Positions 7,922 to 18,595 of a stretch of 64,000 bases of DNA are shown in pieces. Origin of the DNA: Antrihabitans cavernicola (GTDB lineage Bacteria > Actinomycetota > Actinomycetes > Mycobacteriales > Mycobacteriaceae); contig NZ_VLNY01000010.1 of the NCBI RefSeq assembly GCF_008297975.1, forward strand, positions 115,348-179,347. Direction: 5' to 3'. The notes under the pieces were generated by a model that did not search any database, was not told where the DNA came from, and was given only the letters and a program-made list of their open reading frames with translations. A program made the translations under genes and the position numbers. The first letter of the stretch is position 1, and each line of letters begins with the position of its first letter.

Positions 7922-8395
7922 GCCACCGCGAGCACGACGCACAACGCTACGAGCGCCGTGGCCTGCAGAGCAACTCTCACGTTGATCACACCGTCCCAAG
8001 TTGCCTGCAGGACACGAGCGTTCGGGTGCGCCCGACCGCGTTGGGCGGCATCGACGAGTTGCTTGTTCACTGGCAAGCTGATCTTCGCGAAGATTCCCAA
8101 CCACACGACAAGTGCGAGGACGGCAATCGAGGCTGCCGTGGCAGCTACGACATTGCCGGACGCGGCCGCGACGACGGCCACCAGCACCGCACTCACCAGG
8201 CCGGTGATACCGATCGGCGGAAACCGCTTGTCCGCCACCCGGTGTGCGTGCCCCATCGCGGCGGTGAGTGCAGCGTCATCGACGGCCTGCAACGCCGAAC
8301 GCTGAACGACTGCCGCAAAGACATCGGTTCCAAAGATCACCGCATTGGCCCAACACGGACACTGCCGCGACCACCGAGACGATCACGCTCATCAT
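7918..8395 (-). pseudogene. DUF1772-like membrane protein with one-base frameshift
   Basis: A very good ribosome binding site (GAGGAGG) precedes an ATG at 8395 that opens a hydrophobic N-terminus (MMSVIVSVVAAVSVL). That frame derails and stops after about 38 codons. The family-like continuation (IFGTDVFAAVVQRSAL onward, 140 residues, four helices, ending with VLQATWDGVINVRVALQ) is in another frame. Removing one base from the run of three C at about 8349-8351 would join them as VLANAVIFGTD. It is either a one-base-frameshift pseudogene or a gene restarting at the GTG at 8340. The DUF1772 assignment is tentative. The function of the family is mostly unknown. Confidence 0.6.
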
Positions 8396-8480
8396 CGATC
8401 CTCCTCGTAGCACTGCTAGATGCAGGAGCGACGCTACCACCGATACGCATCAGTTCCTAGCGCTGCTAGCGCGAGCGGCG

Positions 8481-8861
8481 TCATACGAACGCGTGTGGAC
8501 CGAACCGACCCCAGGCAACGAAAACCGCCAGTCCCAAATAGGTCAGATCGACCAAGACGTGAACAAACTCGCGTCGTCGCGACGTCACGACTGCTGCGCC
8601 GACCATGATCGCCGCGACTCCGACCGCCGCCAGCGGCACGAGGACCGGCACGATATCGAGCGCGGCGGGGACCACCAAACCTACGGCGCCCAGTATCTCG
8701 ACAACTCCGAGAAGCTTGACGAATCGAGCGCTGAAGTCGTTCACCCATCCCCCACCGGGTGCCTTTGCCAGCGTTGCCTTCGGAAGGAACACCTTGTTGG
8801 CACCCGCCAAGGCAAACACGGCGGCCAACAAGCAAGCGATAATCCACAGCGTGAGGTTCAT
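8481..8861 (-). CDS. DoxX-family membrane protein
   Basis: This 126-residue protein has four hydrophobic helices and a DoxX-like first helix and loop (LAAVFALAGANKVFLP). DoxX-type proteins sit in the membrane and are linked with redox or thiol homeostasis, but the biochemical role is unsettled. AAGGAG precedes the ATG at 8861. The gene is divergent from an ECF sigma factor with a SnoaL-like tail; DoxX-type genes are common neighbours of this sigma type, so it is a likely target. An inverted repeat in the shared intergenic region could be the control site. Confidence 0.8.
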   Translation of the reverse strand: MNLTLWIIACLLAAVFALAGANKVFLPKATLAKAPGGGWVNDFSARFVKLLGVVEILGAVGLVVPAALDIVPVLVPLAAVGVAAIMVGAAVVTSRRREFVHVLVDLTYLGLAVFVAWGRFGPHAFV

Positions 8862-8897
8862 GATTTTCTCCTTGCCGGTTACCTCGACCCGTTCGGG

Positions 8898-8918
8898 TCC
8901 GTCATCACCTATGACGGA
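8898..8918. promoter_or_regulatory. Inverted repeat between doxX-like gene and ECF sigma gene
   Basis: TCCGTCAT and ATGACGGA are perfect 8-bp arms separated by CACCT. The element is 36 nt upstream of the DoxX start and 24 nt upstream of the sigma factor start, so it could control both directions. Confidence 0.4.
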
Positions 8919-8942
8919 ATACGAACGGCGGAGGTAACGAAC

Positions 8943-9821
8943 ATGAGCGGATCATTTCCCGACAGCTCCTTGGCAGATGCCTTCGTCGAACAACGGCCGC
9001 GCCTTGTCGCCGTCGCCCATCGAATACTCGGATCGCGCGTCGACGCGGAGGACGCAGTTCAGGAAGCATGGCTCCGACTCGCGCGCCAAGACGCCGCGAC
9101 CATCGACAACCTCAGCGGGTGGCTGACCACCGTCGTCAGCCGGGTCTGCATCGACACCTTGCGATCGCGAAAGGCCAAACCCGAGCAGCCGTACGACGAC
9201 GATCGTGTGCCCGAGATGATCGTCACCGAAGACATCGACCGAATGCCCGAGGAAGGTGCGCTGCTCGCCGATTCGGTGGGGCTGGCACTGCTGGTGGTAC
9301 TCGATTCCCTCAGCCCCGCCGAGCGACTGGCTTTCGTTCTGCACGACACGTTCGCGGTGCCGTTCGACGAGGTCGCTCAGATCGTCGGAAAGTCCACCGA
9401 CGCAACCAAGATGCTTGCCAGCAGGGCCCGACGGAAGGTGCAGGGCACACAGCGTCCGGCGTCCGAACTACAGCGCCAGCGCGATGTGGTCGATGCGTTT
9501 CTCTCAGCCGCAAGAAGTGGTGACTTCGAGGCGCTGCTGGAAGTTCTCGACCCGGACGTGCGATGGACCTCGCACACCGCGCGAGGCGTGGTGGTGCGGC
9601 TGGGCGCAACCCAGGTGGCCGGCCGAGCCAAGCAGGGTGCGCACGCGAAGGTCAGCGGCCGTCGCGTTCTGGTCGACGGCCAACCAGGACTCGCTGCCTG
9701 GGGTCCGACCGGCAAGCCCCTGAGTGTCATGGCATGCACGGTGGTCGACGGCAAGATCGTCGAGATCGTATCGGTGACAGATCCGAAACGACTTGCGACC
9801 ATGGATCTTCCAAAGGTGTAG
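8943..9821 (+). CDS. ECF RNA polymerase sigma factor with C-terminal SnoaL-like domain
   Basis: The 292-residue protein has sigma region 2 (ADAFVEQRPRLVAVAHRILG, EDAVQEAWLRL) at about residues 10-75, region 4 (LSPAERLAFVLHDTFAVPFD) at about 115-170, and a roughly 110-residue SnoaL-like/NTF2 tail ending in VDGKIVEIVSV. This is the SigJ/ECF41-type layout, in which the tail takes the place of an anti-sigma factor and modulates activity. No membrane anti-sigma gene is visible nearby, which fits. GGAGG precedes the ATG at 8943. The divergent doxX-like gene is a plausible target. Confidence 0.85.
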   Translation: MSGSFPDSSLADAFVEQRPRLVAVAHRILGSRVDAEDAVQEAWLRLARQDAATIDNLSGWLTTVVSRVCIDTLRSRKAKPEQPYDDDRVPEMIVTEDIDRMPEEGALLADSVGLALLVVLDSLSPAERLAFVLHDTFAVPFDEVAQIVGKSTDATKMLASRARRKVQGTQRPASELQRQRDVVDAFLSAARSGDFEALLEVLDPDVRWTSHTARGVVVRLGATQVAGRAKQGAHAKVSGRRVLVDGQPGLAAWGPTGKPLSVMACTVVDGKIVEIVSVTDPKRLATMDLPKV

Positions 9822-9834
9822 GGCTGATCGACGC

Positions 9835-10635
9835 CTATCTGCCGAAGACCCTGGTCGCAAAACTTTCGATGATCTCGGCAACTCGGCGCGGGTCGCCGTC
9901 GTTGCCGTTGTGCCCTTCTCTTGGCAGAACCACCTTCGTCGCAGTGGGCATGACAGCTTGCAGTGCCGCCAATCGCCGACCGAGATGCGCCGGACTCCGG
10001 TCGCCCGCCAGGAAGACCGTGGGAACGGTGATCGTCGCGTAGGCAGCACGACGATCACCGAGGTCGTCGATCGCATCGGTGTCGGCGAGTTGTCTCGGGA
10101 CGAATGCGCGAATTCGCGGAACGCATCCGACCAGCACTCGAAGCAGTAACGCAAGCGCGCGCGATCCCTCCATCACCGTTCTGTCGAAGATCGCCATTGC
10201 CTTGCCCGACTTGCCTGCGTCGTAGGCGGTCCACGCATCGCGAACACCGGCTCCGCCGAGCGGCGGCCCGATCACCGCGGGAGGCTCGTAAGCCACCAGC
10301 CCGACAAACGATTCCGGTGCCGCGACAACGGCTTCCAACGCAACCACGGCCCCCGACGAGTGCCCGACCAGCAGGATCGGTTCCCCGATTCGCTCGACCA
10401 GCCGCAGAACGTCCGTGACCTCCTGTGCCATCGATACCGGTTCGCTCGGTGTCAGGTCGAGTCGATACTGGCGTCGATGCAATCGAACAACTCTGAACCG
10501 CGGGACCAGTTGCGCCGCAACCTTTGCCCAGGCCGAACTGTCACCCATGCCGCCGTGCACGATCAGCAACACCGGCCCGGCACCTTCGTCGACCGCCTGA
10601 ATCTCGGTGCCGTCTATCGCCGCTACGCTCAACAT
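9835..10635 (-). CDS. Alpha/beta hydrolase
   Basis: This 266-residue protein has the oxyanion region HGGMGDSSAW, nucleophile elbow GHSSG, an acid in FLAGDRSPAH and the catalytic His in REGHNG. It is a serine hydrolase of unknown substrate. The start at 10635 (MLSVAAIDG) is chosen because the hydrolase fold begins there; no strong ribosome binding site is seen. It lies 61 nt downstream of a methyltransferase gene interrupted by an amber codon, on the same strand. Confidence 0.8.
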   Translation of the reverse strand: MLSVAAIDGTEIQAVDEGAGPVLLIVHGGMGDSSAWAKVAAQLVPRFRVVRLHRRQYRLDLTPSEPVSMAQEVTDVLRLVERIGEPILLVGHSSGAVVALEAVVAAPESFVGLVAYEPPAVIGPPLGGAGVRDAWTAYDAGKSGKAMAIFDRTVMEGSRALALLLRVLVGCVPRIRAFVPRQLADTDAIDDLGDRRAAYATITVPTVFLAGDRSPAHLGRRLAALQAVMPTATKVVLPREGHNGNDGDPRRVAEIIESFATRVFGR

Positions 10636-10696
10636 GGCACCAGCGTCCGCCGTTCGCCTTTCATCCTGCTTGCACGCGTCTTGCGCGACGCAGGTT

Positions 10697-11356
10697 CTAG
10701 CTCCTGGTGATCGTTGCCAACCAGGCGGGCGCGCCCGTGTCGCCGTGATACCTCGTGTGAACCCGCTCCGGTTCGATTTCGATCCCTGACCATCCCGTAC
10801 TCGCGTCGAACGCCGCCCGCAAGTCGTCCTGACTGATCGGGTGCGGGCCGATGTCGGCGCCCACATCGGCGAAACACAGCAGGTACAGCGTCCCTCCAGG
10901 TGCGATCACCGAACCTAGACTCGACGCGTATCGACGCCGTTCGTCGCTGTCGAAAGTGTGGAACAGTCCGCTGTCCAACGCTGTCTCGAAGGTGCGGTGC
11001 AACCGCTCGAGCGCAAAGGCATCGCCTGCGACGAACTCGACGTCGATGCCGCGGTCAGCCGCCTTCTCTCGGGCTTTCGCCAAGGCGGTACCGGCGACGT
11101 CCACGCCGACCACCGACAATCCCCGAGACGCAACGAGAAGTGCGTTCTCGCCGCTCCCACACCCGGCGTCCAGCACCGCCCCGTGGAATCGACCTTCGGA
11201 CTCCAGCCGCACCACAGCCGGCTAGGGGCCTACGTCCCACGGCGCGGGGCCGTCGTTGTACGACTCGTCCCACGGCCGACCCATACGACGTTCTTCGTTG
11301 GTCGGCACTCGGCCGTCGAACGGATCGTCGGCCGGAGAACCTGCTGCGTCAGGCAT
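10697..11356 (-). pseudogene. Class I SAM methyltransferase interrupted by an amber stop
   Basis: The natural start is an ATG at 11356 with GGAAGGA ahead of it. It encodes a typical N-terminus including GRPWDESYNDGPAPWDVGP. Codon 45 is TAG (11222-11224), where relatives usually have Gln in the sequence PQPAVVRL. After it the protein continues in the same frame with SAM motif VLDAGCGSGENALLVASRG, VDVAG and a normal C-terminus. One C-to-T change (CAG to TAG) would explain the interruption. A truncated 172-residue protein could start from GTG at 11215 but would lack the N-terminal cap. Confidence 0.7.
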
Positions 11357-11418
11357 GCTCGTCCTTCCCGATATCGAGAGGTGTCGAGCATCAGTGTGCC
11401 CTCAGGGGCCGCCCACGT

Positions 11419-11970
11419 TCAGCTGATCGGGCAATGGACGGTGTAGTCCCAATCGGTGGAGCTTCCGCCGGTCACTCGAACCAGGACGGCCGTGGCTGCA
11501 CCGGCGGGCACGTTGATCACCACCGATCCGGTGCCTTCATTGATGTCGTCCCCGACGAATCCCGTGTTGTAGAGCAGCGCACCTTGGTAGAAGACCTCGA
11601 TCTGATCCGGGACGTTGTAGGTCTCGTAACTCAACACGAAGGACAGCGGACCGCCCCGCCCGAGCTGATGCAAGGTTTCGGTGACGCCGTCGTGGCCGGA
11701 CTGCGTCGACTCGTCGCACTGTTGGGTACTCGGCGACGACGAACCGAGGCCACCGCTGAGGCTGTTGCCGAGAATCCCGATACCGCTCTCGATGATGTCG
11801 ATACCGCCGTCGACGAGGCCGCTGCCGGTGTCGCTGCTGCCCCCTGAGCTTCCAGGCACCGGTAAGGCGGATGCGACCGCGGGAACGGCGAGCGCCAGTG
11901 CGGCAGCCAGCGCCGTCGCCGATGCTACGTTGCGGAGAACAGCATTCCGACTTCTCAACTTGCGCAACAT
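11419..11970 (-). CDS. Secreted protein of unknown function
   Basis: The 183-residue protein has a classical signal peptide (basic RKLRSRNAVLR, long Ala/Leu core, cleavage near AVASALP at about residue 36). A Gly/Ser-rich linker follows, then a beta-rich C-terminal domain of about 100 residues (PLSFVLSYETYNVPDQIEVF, with GAATAVLVRVTGG) that resembles small carbohydrate-binding or PPC-type folds. Two Cys (CDES, VHCPIS) could form a disulfide. GGAGGA precedes the ATG. I do not recognise a named family. Confidence 0.75.
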   Translation of the reverse strand: MLRKLRSRNAVLRNVASATALAAALALAVPAVASALPVPGSSGGSSDTGSGLVDGGIDIIESGIGILGNSLSGGLGSSSPSTQQCDESTQSGHDGVTETLHQLGRGGPLSFVLSYETYNVPDQIEVFYQGALLYNTGFVGDDINEGTGSVVINVPAGAATAVLVRVTGGSSTDWDYTVHCPIS

Positions 11971-12122
11971 ATTTCCTCCGAGGCTAATTGGGCCGAACGT
12001 CCAGTGCTCACGTTTCCATCGAGCCTGGTCACCGGCATATCCTTCGTTCGAATGTCAGTCGGTCGAGCCAAGCCGGCAAACGATCGGCCATCTACGCCGC
12101 AGAAATTGGGACCCGCAAACTC

Positions 12123-14842
<2,720 letters not shown>

Positions 14843-14874
14843 GTCAGCGCATCACCGCAGTCGCACAGCGTGGG

Positions 14875-15468
14875 TCACACCCAATTCTGGGCAGAGCGTC
14901 CGGACCAGTTGGCCAGGCGTTCGGTGGGCCCTGCCACATGGCGGGGTTCCACCACTGCGGTGAAGGGCGTCCCTGGCACGCGGACCTCTCCGGGCAGGAT
15001 GGCACGAACCATCACCGCTGTCGGCTCCACCAACGATGGGTCTGCTTCGGAGGGCTGTCCAGTTGCAACGGCGAGGTCCCACCCGTGGACCAGTGCCTCG
15101 TTGATGTAGCCCCACAGGGCGACTCGGCCAGGCGCTTGACCCCAGGGCGCAGCAACCGGCTTGTCGAGCAAGGCGGTGTCGGCCCACACCACTTGCGCGC
15201 GATCGGCAAGCTGCGCAAAGGTTTTTGCGTCGTACTCGGGGGCGAGAGGTGACACGGCGTCAGGACTGCCGACCTCTCCGATCGCAATGATGCGGCCGAC
15301 GGTGCCGACCAAGTGCGACGACAACGCGCGCACGTCGAACTCCTCGCAAGGTGTGGGCAAGGTGAGTTGATCTTCACGAACGGCGACGAGCAAGCCTGTC
15401 ACCCATGCCGTGGCACCGAGATAGATGGGTCGAGGGTCGAGTTGCTGGAGATCGGTTGCTGTAGTCAT
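14875..15468 (-). CDS. TIGR03086-family metal-binding protein (DinB/mycothiol-dependent superfamily)
   Basis: The 197-residue protein fits the TIGR03086 actinobacterial family: an early PTPCEEFDVRALSSHLVG metal-binding helix and a later WGYINEALVHGWDLAVATGQ helix providing His ligands. The family belongs to the maleylpyruvate isomerase/DinB superfamily, and mycothiol-dependent chemistry is likely but unproven. The ATG at 15468 (TTATDLQQLDP) is preferred over an in-frame codon 39 nt upstream. It is divergent from a WYL regulator and is its probable target. Confidence 0.8.
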   Translation of the reverse strand: MTTATDLQQLDPRPIYLGATAWVTGLLVAVREDQLTLPTPCEEFDVRALSSHLVGTVGRIIAIGEVGSPDAVSPLAPEYDAKTFAQLADRAQVVWADTALLDKPVAAPWGQAPGRVALWGYINEALVHGWDLAVATGQPSEADPSLVEPTAVMVRAILPGEVRVPGTPFTAVVEPRHVAGPTERLANWSGRSAQNWV

Positions 15469-15491
15469 ACGCCCAGTAAACCGATTGAACA

Positions 15492-15506
15492 TGACATCTC
15501 TTGTCA
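15492..15506. promoter_or_regulatory. TGACA-N5-TGTCA palindrome between TIGR03086 gene and WYL regulator
   Basis: TGACA and TGTCA flank TCTCT in the 62-bp divergent region. It is a likely operator of the YafY-type regulator encoded at 15531. Confidence 0.45.
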
Positions 15507-15530
15507 CCTTTTTCTGGCAATATTTCTGGC

Positions 15531-16484
15531 ATGCGCGCCGACCGACTTCTTGCCATTCTCATGCTGCTGCAGCATCGCAGCCAGTTGACTGCCGACGAGA
15601 TCGCGGCCGAACTGGAGGTCTCGCGTCGAACCGTCCTCCGCGACGTCGAAGCATTGTCCGCATCGGGCGTTCCGGTCTACACCGATCGGGGGCGGGGCGG
15701 CGGGATCCGGCTGATTGCCGGCTATCGCACCGATCTGACCGGACTGACGTTGCTCGAAGCGAAAGCGCTGATGTCGTCAACCTCGGGGCACGTCACATCC
15801 CCCGCATTTGCGAGCGCCATGCGTAAGGTCTCGGCGGCTCTGCCGGAACCGCATCGCGCCGAAGCCTCGCGCGCCGCACAACGGATCCTGGTGCGCCCCG
15901 ACGGATTCGCGTGGCCGCGGATGCCCGAGCCACACCTCGGTGACTTGCAACGCGCGGTGATCGACGGAATCCGGGTGCGGGCTCGCTATCGCAGCCGAAC
16001 CGCCGACGCCGTCGACCGAGTTCTCGATCCCGTCGGCCTCGTCTATGCCGGCGATCGTTGGTACCTACTTGCTCGACGCAACGACATCGAACGCACGTAC
16101 CGCGTCTCCAGATTCGAGTCGGTGACGGTGCTGGCCGAGCCCGCTCAGCGACCCGCGGACGTCGATTTGGAGGCAGCGTTTCTGGCGCATCGATCGTCGT
16201 TCCGAACCTCCCTGCCGGTCGTCACCGTGAGTTGCGTGGTGCGCGCGGATACCTGGGAGAAACTGTCGCGCAGGGCAGTTCGCACGATCGACTACGACGA
16301 CGAAGTCGATGGCTGGCATCGGGCCGAATTGGAGTTCTCGAGCGACCAGCATGCGGTCGGCTCGTTGTGGGCTGCCGCACCGGGAGCCGTTGCCCTTGCG
16401 CCACAGCGGATCCGGGACGCATTGGCTGATCGATCGGTCGCGGCTGCAGCCGCGTACGGCCGTCCGAGGTCACTCGCCAGGTAA
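15531..16484 (+). CDS. HTH/WYL-domain transcriptional regulator (YafY type)
   Basis: The 317-residue protein has a DeoR-like winged helix at residues 1-60 (LTADEIAAELEVSRRTVLRD), a WYL domain from about 140 to 220 (GDRWYLLARRNDIERTYRVS) and a WCX-type C-terminal extension. WYL proteins sense ligands, often nucleic acid or small-molecule signals, and regulate adjacent genes. The start at 15531 (MRADRLLAI) is the family start. The gene is divergent from the TIGR03086 gene and overlaps the tail of the leftward TetR gene by 15 nt. Confidence 0.88.
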   Translation: MRADRLLAILMLLQHRSQLTADEIAAELEVSRRTVLRDVEALSASGVPVYTDRGRGGGIRLIAGYRTDLTGLTLLEAKALMSSTSGHVTSPAFASAMRKVSAALPEPHRAEASRAAQRILVRPDGFAWPRMPEPHLGDLQRAVIDGIRVRARYRSRTADAVDRVLDPVGLVYAGDRWYLLARRNDIERTYRVSRFESVTVLAEPAQRPADVDLEAAFLAHRSSFRTSLPVVTVSCVVRADTWEKLSRRAVRTIDYDDEVDGWHRAELEFSSDQHAVGSLWAAAPGAVALAPQRIRDALADRSVAAAAAYGRPRSLAR

Positions 16485-17036
16485 GAGCGCCTCGACAATC
16501 CGCCGCGATTGCTGGGCCGGACCGGTCGATCCCATCGACATCGTCGATGCCAGCATTCCCTCCCACACGACGAACAGTTGCCGAGCCAGCGCGACCGAGT
16601 CGTCGACATCGAGTCGTTCGGTCACTGCCGCGATACTGTTCAGCAACCACGATTTGGCGGTCACCGCGTTGGCGTGGGCAGACGATGCCGGGTCTGGATA
16701 TTCGGCCAACGCCATCTGTGCCGGGCACCCGCGGAAATGATCTTGGGCGGCCTGCGCAATCGCGTCGTCGAAGATCGCGAAGATCTGATCGCGGGGTTCG
16801 GCCCCTGCGGCCGCTATCGCGCTCGCGAATCGGTCCCGGAATGCGAGATCGACGCCTTCCACATACGAGCCCACCAAGTCGTCTTTGGAAGCGAACTGGC
16901 GATACAACGTGGTCGGAGCGACGCCGGCTTCGACGGCAACCAGGTCGACGCCGGTTGCCCTGATGCCCTTCGCATAGAAAAGTTCGCCAGCGACTTTCAG
17001 CAGGTGAGAACGGGTTTCGGCTCCACTTCTCGGCAT
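16470..17036 (-). CDS. TetR-family regulator of the adjacent MFS exporter
   Basis: The 188-residue protein has a TetR HTH (LYAKGIRATGVDLVAVEAGV, TTLYRQFASKDDLV) at residues 15-60 and a variable helical ligand domain with CPAQMALAEYPDP. It is divergent from a DHA2 exporter (17166) across 129 nt that contains overlapping dyads, the normal arrangement of a drug-responsive repressor and its pump. The ligand is unknown. Confidence 0.85.
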   Translation of the reverse strand: MPRSGAETRSHLLKVAGELFYAKGIRATGVDLVAVEAGVAPTTLYRQFASKDDLVGSYVEGVDLAFRDRFASAIAAAGAEPRDQIFAIFDDAIAQAAQDHFRGCPAQMALAEYPDPASSAHANAVTAKSWLLNSIAAVTERLDVDDSVALARQLFVVWEGMLASTMSMGSTGPAQQSRRIVEALLPGE

Positions 17037-17074
17037 GTCTTACCCTTTCGCCGTTGCGTCGCGTTCGAGCGCTA

Positions 17075-17100
17075 CCTAATGTTGTTAGGGATCGTTCCCT
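17075..17100. promoter_or_regulatory. Overlapping dyads, probable TetR operator
   Basis: CCTAA-TGTTG-TTAGG (17075-17089) overlaps AGGGA-TCGT-TCCCT (17087-17100) in the region between the TetR gene and the exporter. Confidence 0.45.
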
Positions 17101-17145
17101 TGCATCCTACGTCGACGCTAGGAATCCCATCGAAAGGATGACCGC

Positions 17146-17169
17146 ATGGAAGCCTCGCAGTCGCGATGA
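17146..17169 (+). CDS. Seven-residue upstream ORF coupled to the MFS gene
   Basis: GAAAGGA (17132-17138) stands 7 nt before an ATG at 17146 that encodes MEASQSR and stops at TGA 17167-17169. That stop overlaps the exporter ATG (17166) as ATGA. The exporter has no good ribosome binding site of its own, so translation may depend on this leader through termination-reinitiation. This is inference from spacing. Confidence 0.35.
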   Translation: MEASQSR

Positions 17170-18539
17170 CCACTACCTCGCCACTCGCGTCGACCCGCGG
17201 ACGTTGGATCGTGCTGGCGACCGTGCTCGGATCGAGTCTCGCGATGCTCGACGGATTTGTCGTCAATATCGCCCTACCGAAGATCGGGACCGATCTCGAC
17301 ACGGATGTCGCGGGGCTGCAATGGACCGTCACCGGCTACACGCTGACCTTGGCCGCGTTCATTCTGCTCGGCGGTTCGCTGTCGGATCGACTGGGGCGTC
17401 GCAAGGTATTCGTCTGGGGCACAACAGGTTTTGCGATTGCCTCGCTGATGTGCGCGGTGTCGCCCACCGTGCAACTGCTGATCGCCGCGCGTGTTGTCCA
17501 AGGTGTGGCTGGTGCCATGGTCACGCCCGGCAGCCTCGCGCTGATCTCGGCATCGATCGATGCCGAAGATCGCGGAGCAGCGGTCGGCCTGTGGTCTGGG
17601 CTCGGCGGAGTCGCATCGGCTGCGGGCCCGTTGCTCGGCGGTTGGCTGGTCGAGATCGCAGGCTGGCGCTCGGTGTTTCTCATCAATCTGCCCCTTGCCG
17701 CCGCCGTCGTAGCGGTGTCGATGTTGCATGTGCCGGAAAGTCACGATCCCAACGCTCCGGCGAAGCTCGACGTGCTCGGGGCGCTGATCGCGGCCGTCGG
17801 CCTCGGCGCGCTGACCTACGGACTCATCGCCGCGACCTGGCCGATATCCGTCGTCGGCGTAGCACTCATGGTTGCGTTCGTCGTGGTGGAACGCCGTTCG
17901 GCCCATCCATTGGTGCCGCCGTCACTGTTCGCGTCACGACTGTTCGACGCCACAAACCTGGTCACCTTCGCCGTGTATGCCGCGCTGGGCGGCGGCTTCT
18001 TTCTCGTTATCCTGCAGCTGCAGATCGTCTCCGGCTACTCGCCGCTCACAGCAGGTATCGCCACTGTCCCGGTAACGATCCTCATGCTCGTCCTCTCGCC
18101 GTCGGCCGGACGTTGGGCGCAACGGCACGGACCTCGGATTCCGATGACCGTAGGACCCGGCCTTGTCGCACTCGGCATGCTCGCGATGGTGCGAATCGGA
18201 ACCGAAGCGTCGTATCTCGTCGACGTCCTGCCCGGCTTGCTGATCTTCGGGTTGGGCTTGTCGGCGTTGGTGGCGCCGCTGACGACGGCAGTGCTCAGCT
18301 CGGTGTCGCCGGAAGAGGCGGGCGTCGCATCGGGGGTCAACAACGCTGTCGCCCGCACCAGTCAGCTGCTGGCCGTCGCGGCACTTCCCGGTCTCGCGGG
18401 AATATCCACCTTCACCGATCCGCATGCGTTCGGTCAGGGTTTTCGGATTGCCATGTACATCAGCGCAGGTCTGCTGGTTGCGGGCGGGGCGATCGCATAC
18501 GCGATGGTCAGCGACCAGCGTTCGCAAGAACCGGTCTGA
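17166..18539 (+). CDS. DHA2-family MFS drug exporter
   Basis: The 457-residue protein has about 12-14 hydrophobic helices and the DHA2/EmrB signature motifs: an early acidic motif LDGFVVNIALP, motif A SDRLGRRKVFVWG and motif C-like GGVASAAGPLLGG. It should export drugs or toxic metabolites using the proton gradient. Compared with EmrB-type pumps it is slightly short. It is divergent from a TetR gene and preceded by a tiny coupled ORF. Confidence 0.88.
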   Translation: MTTTSPLASTRGRWIVLATVLGSSLAMLDGFVVNIALPKIGTDLDTDVAGLQWTVTGYTLTLAAFILLGGSLSDRLGRRKVFVWGTTGFAIASLMCAVSPTVQLLIAARVVQGVAGAMVTPGSLALISASIDAEDRGAAVGLWSGLGGVASAAGPLLGGWLVEIAGWRSVFLINLPLAAAVVAVSMLHVPESHDPNAPAKLDVLGALIAAVGLGALTYGLIAATWPISVVGVALMVAFVVVERRSAHPLVPPSLFASRLFDATNLVTFAVYAALGGGFFLVILQLQIVSGYSPLTAGIATVPVTILMLVLSPSAGRWAQRHGPRIPMTVGPGLVALGMLAMVRIGTEASYLVDVLPGLLIFGLGLSALVAPLTTAVLSSVSPEEAGVASGVNNAVARTSQLLAVAALPGLAGISTFTDPHAFGQGFRIAMYISAGLLVAGGAIAYAMVSDQRSQEPV

Positions 18540-18595
18540 TGAGTTCGTCGACGAGACTCCGCTCGACGTCAAGTACCCGAGTGCGGAAGCGCGGG

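Noticed and set aside
8268..8942. In-frame N-terminal extension of the ECF sigma gene
   Set aside because: The extension is antisense to doxX and low in family similarity; a ribosome binding site supports the start at 8943.
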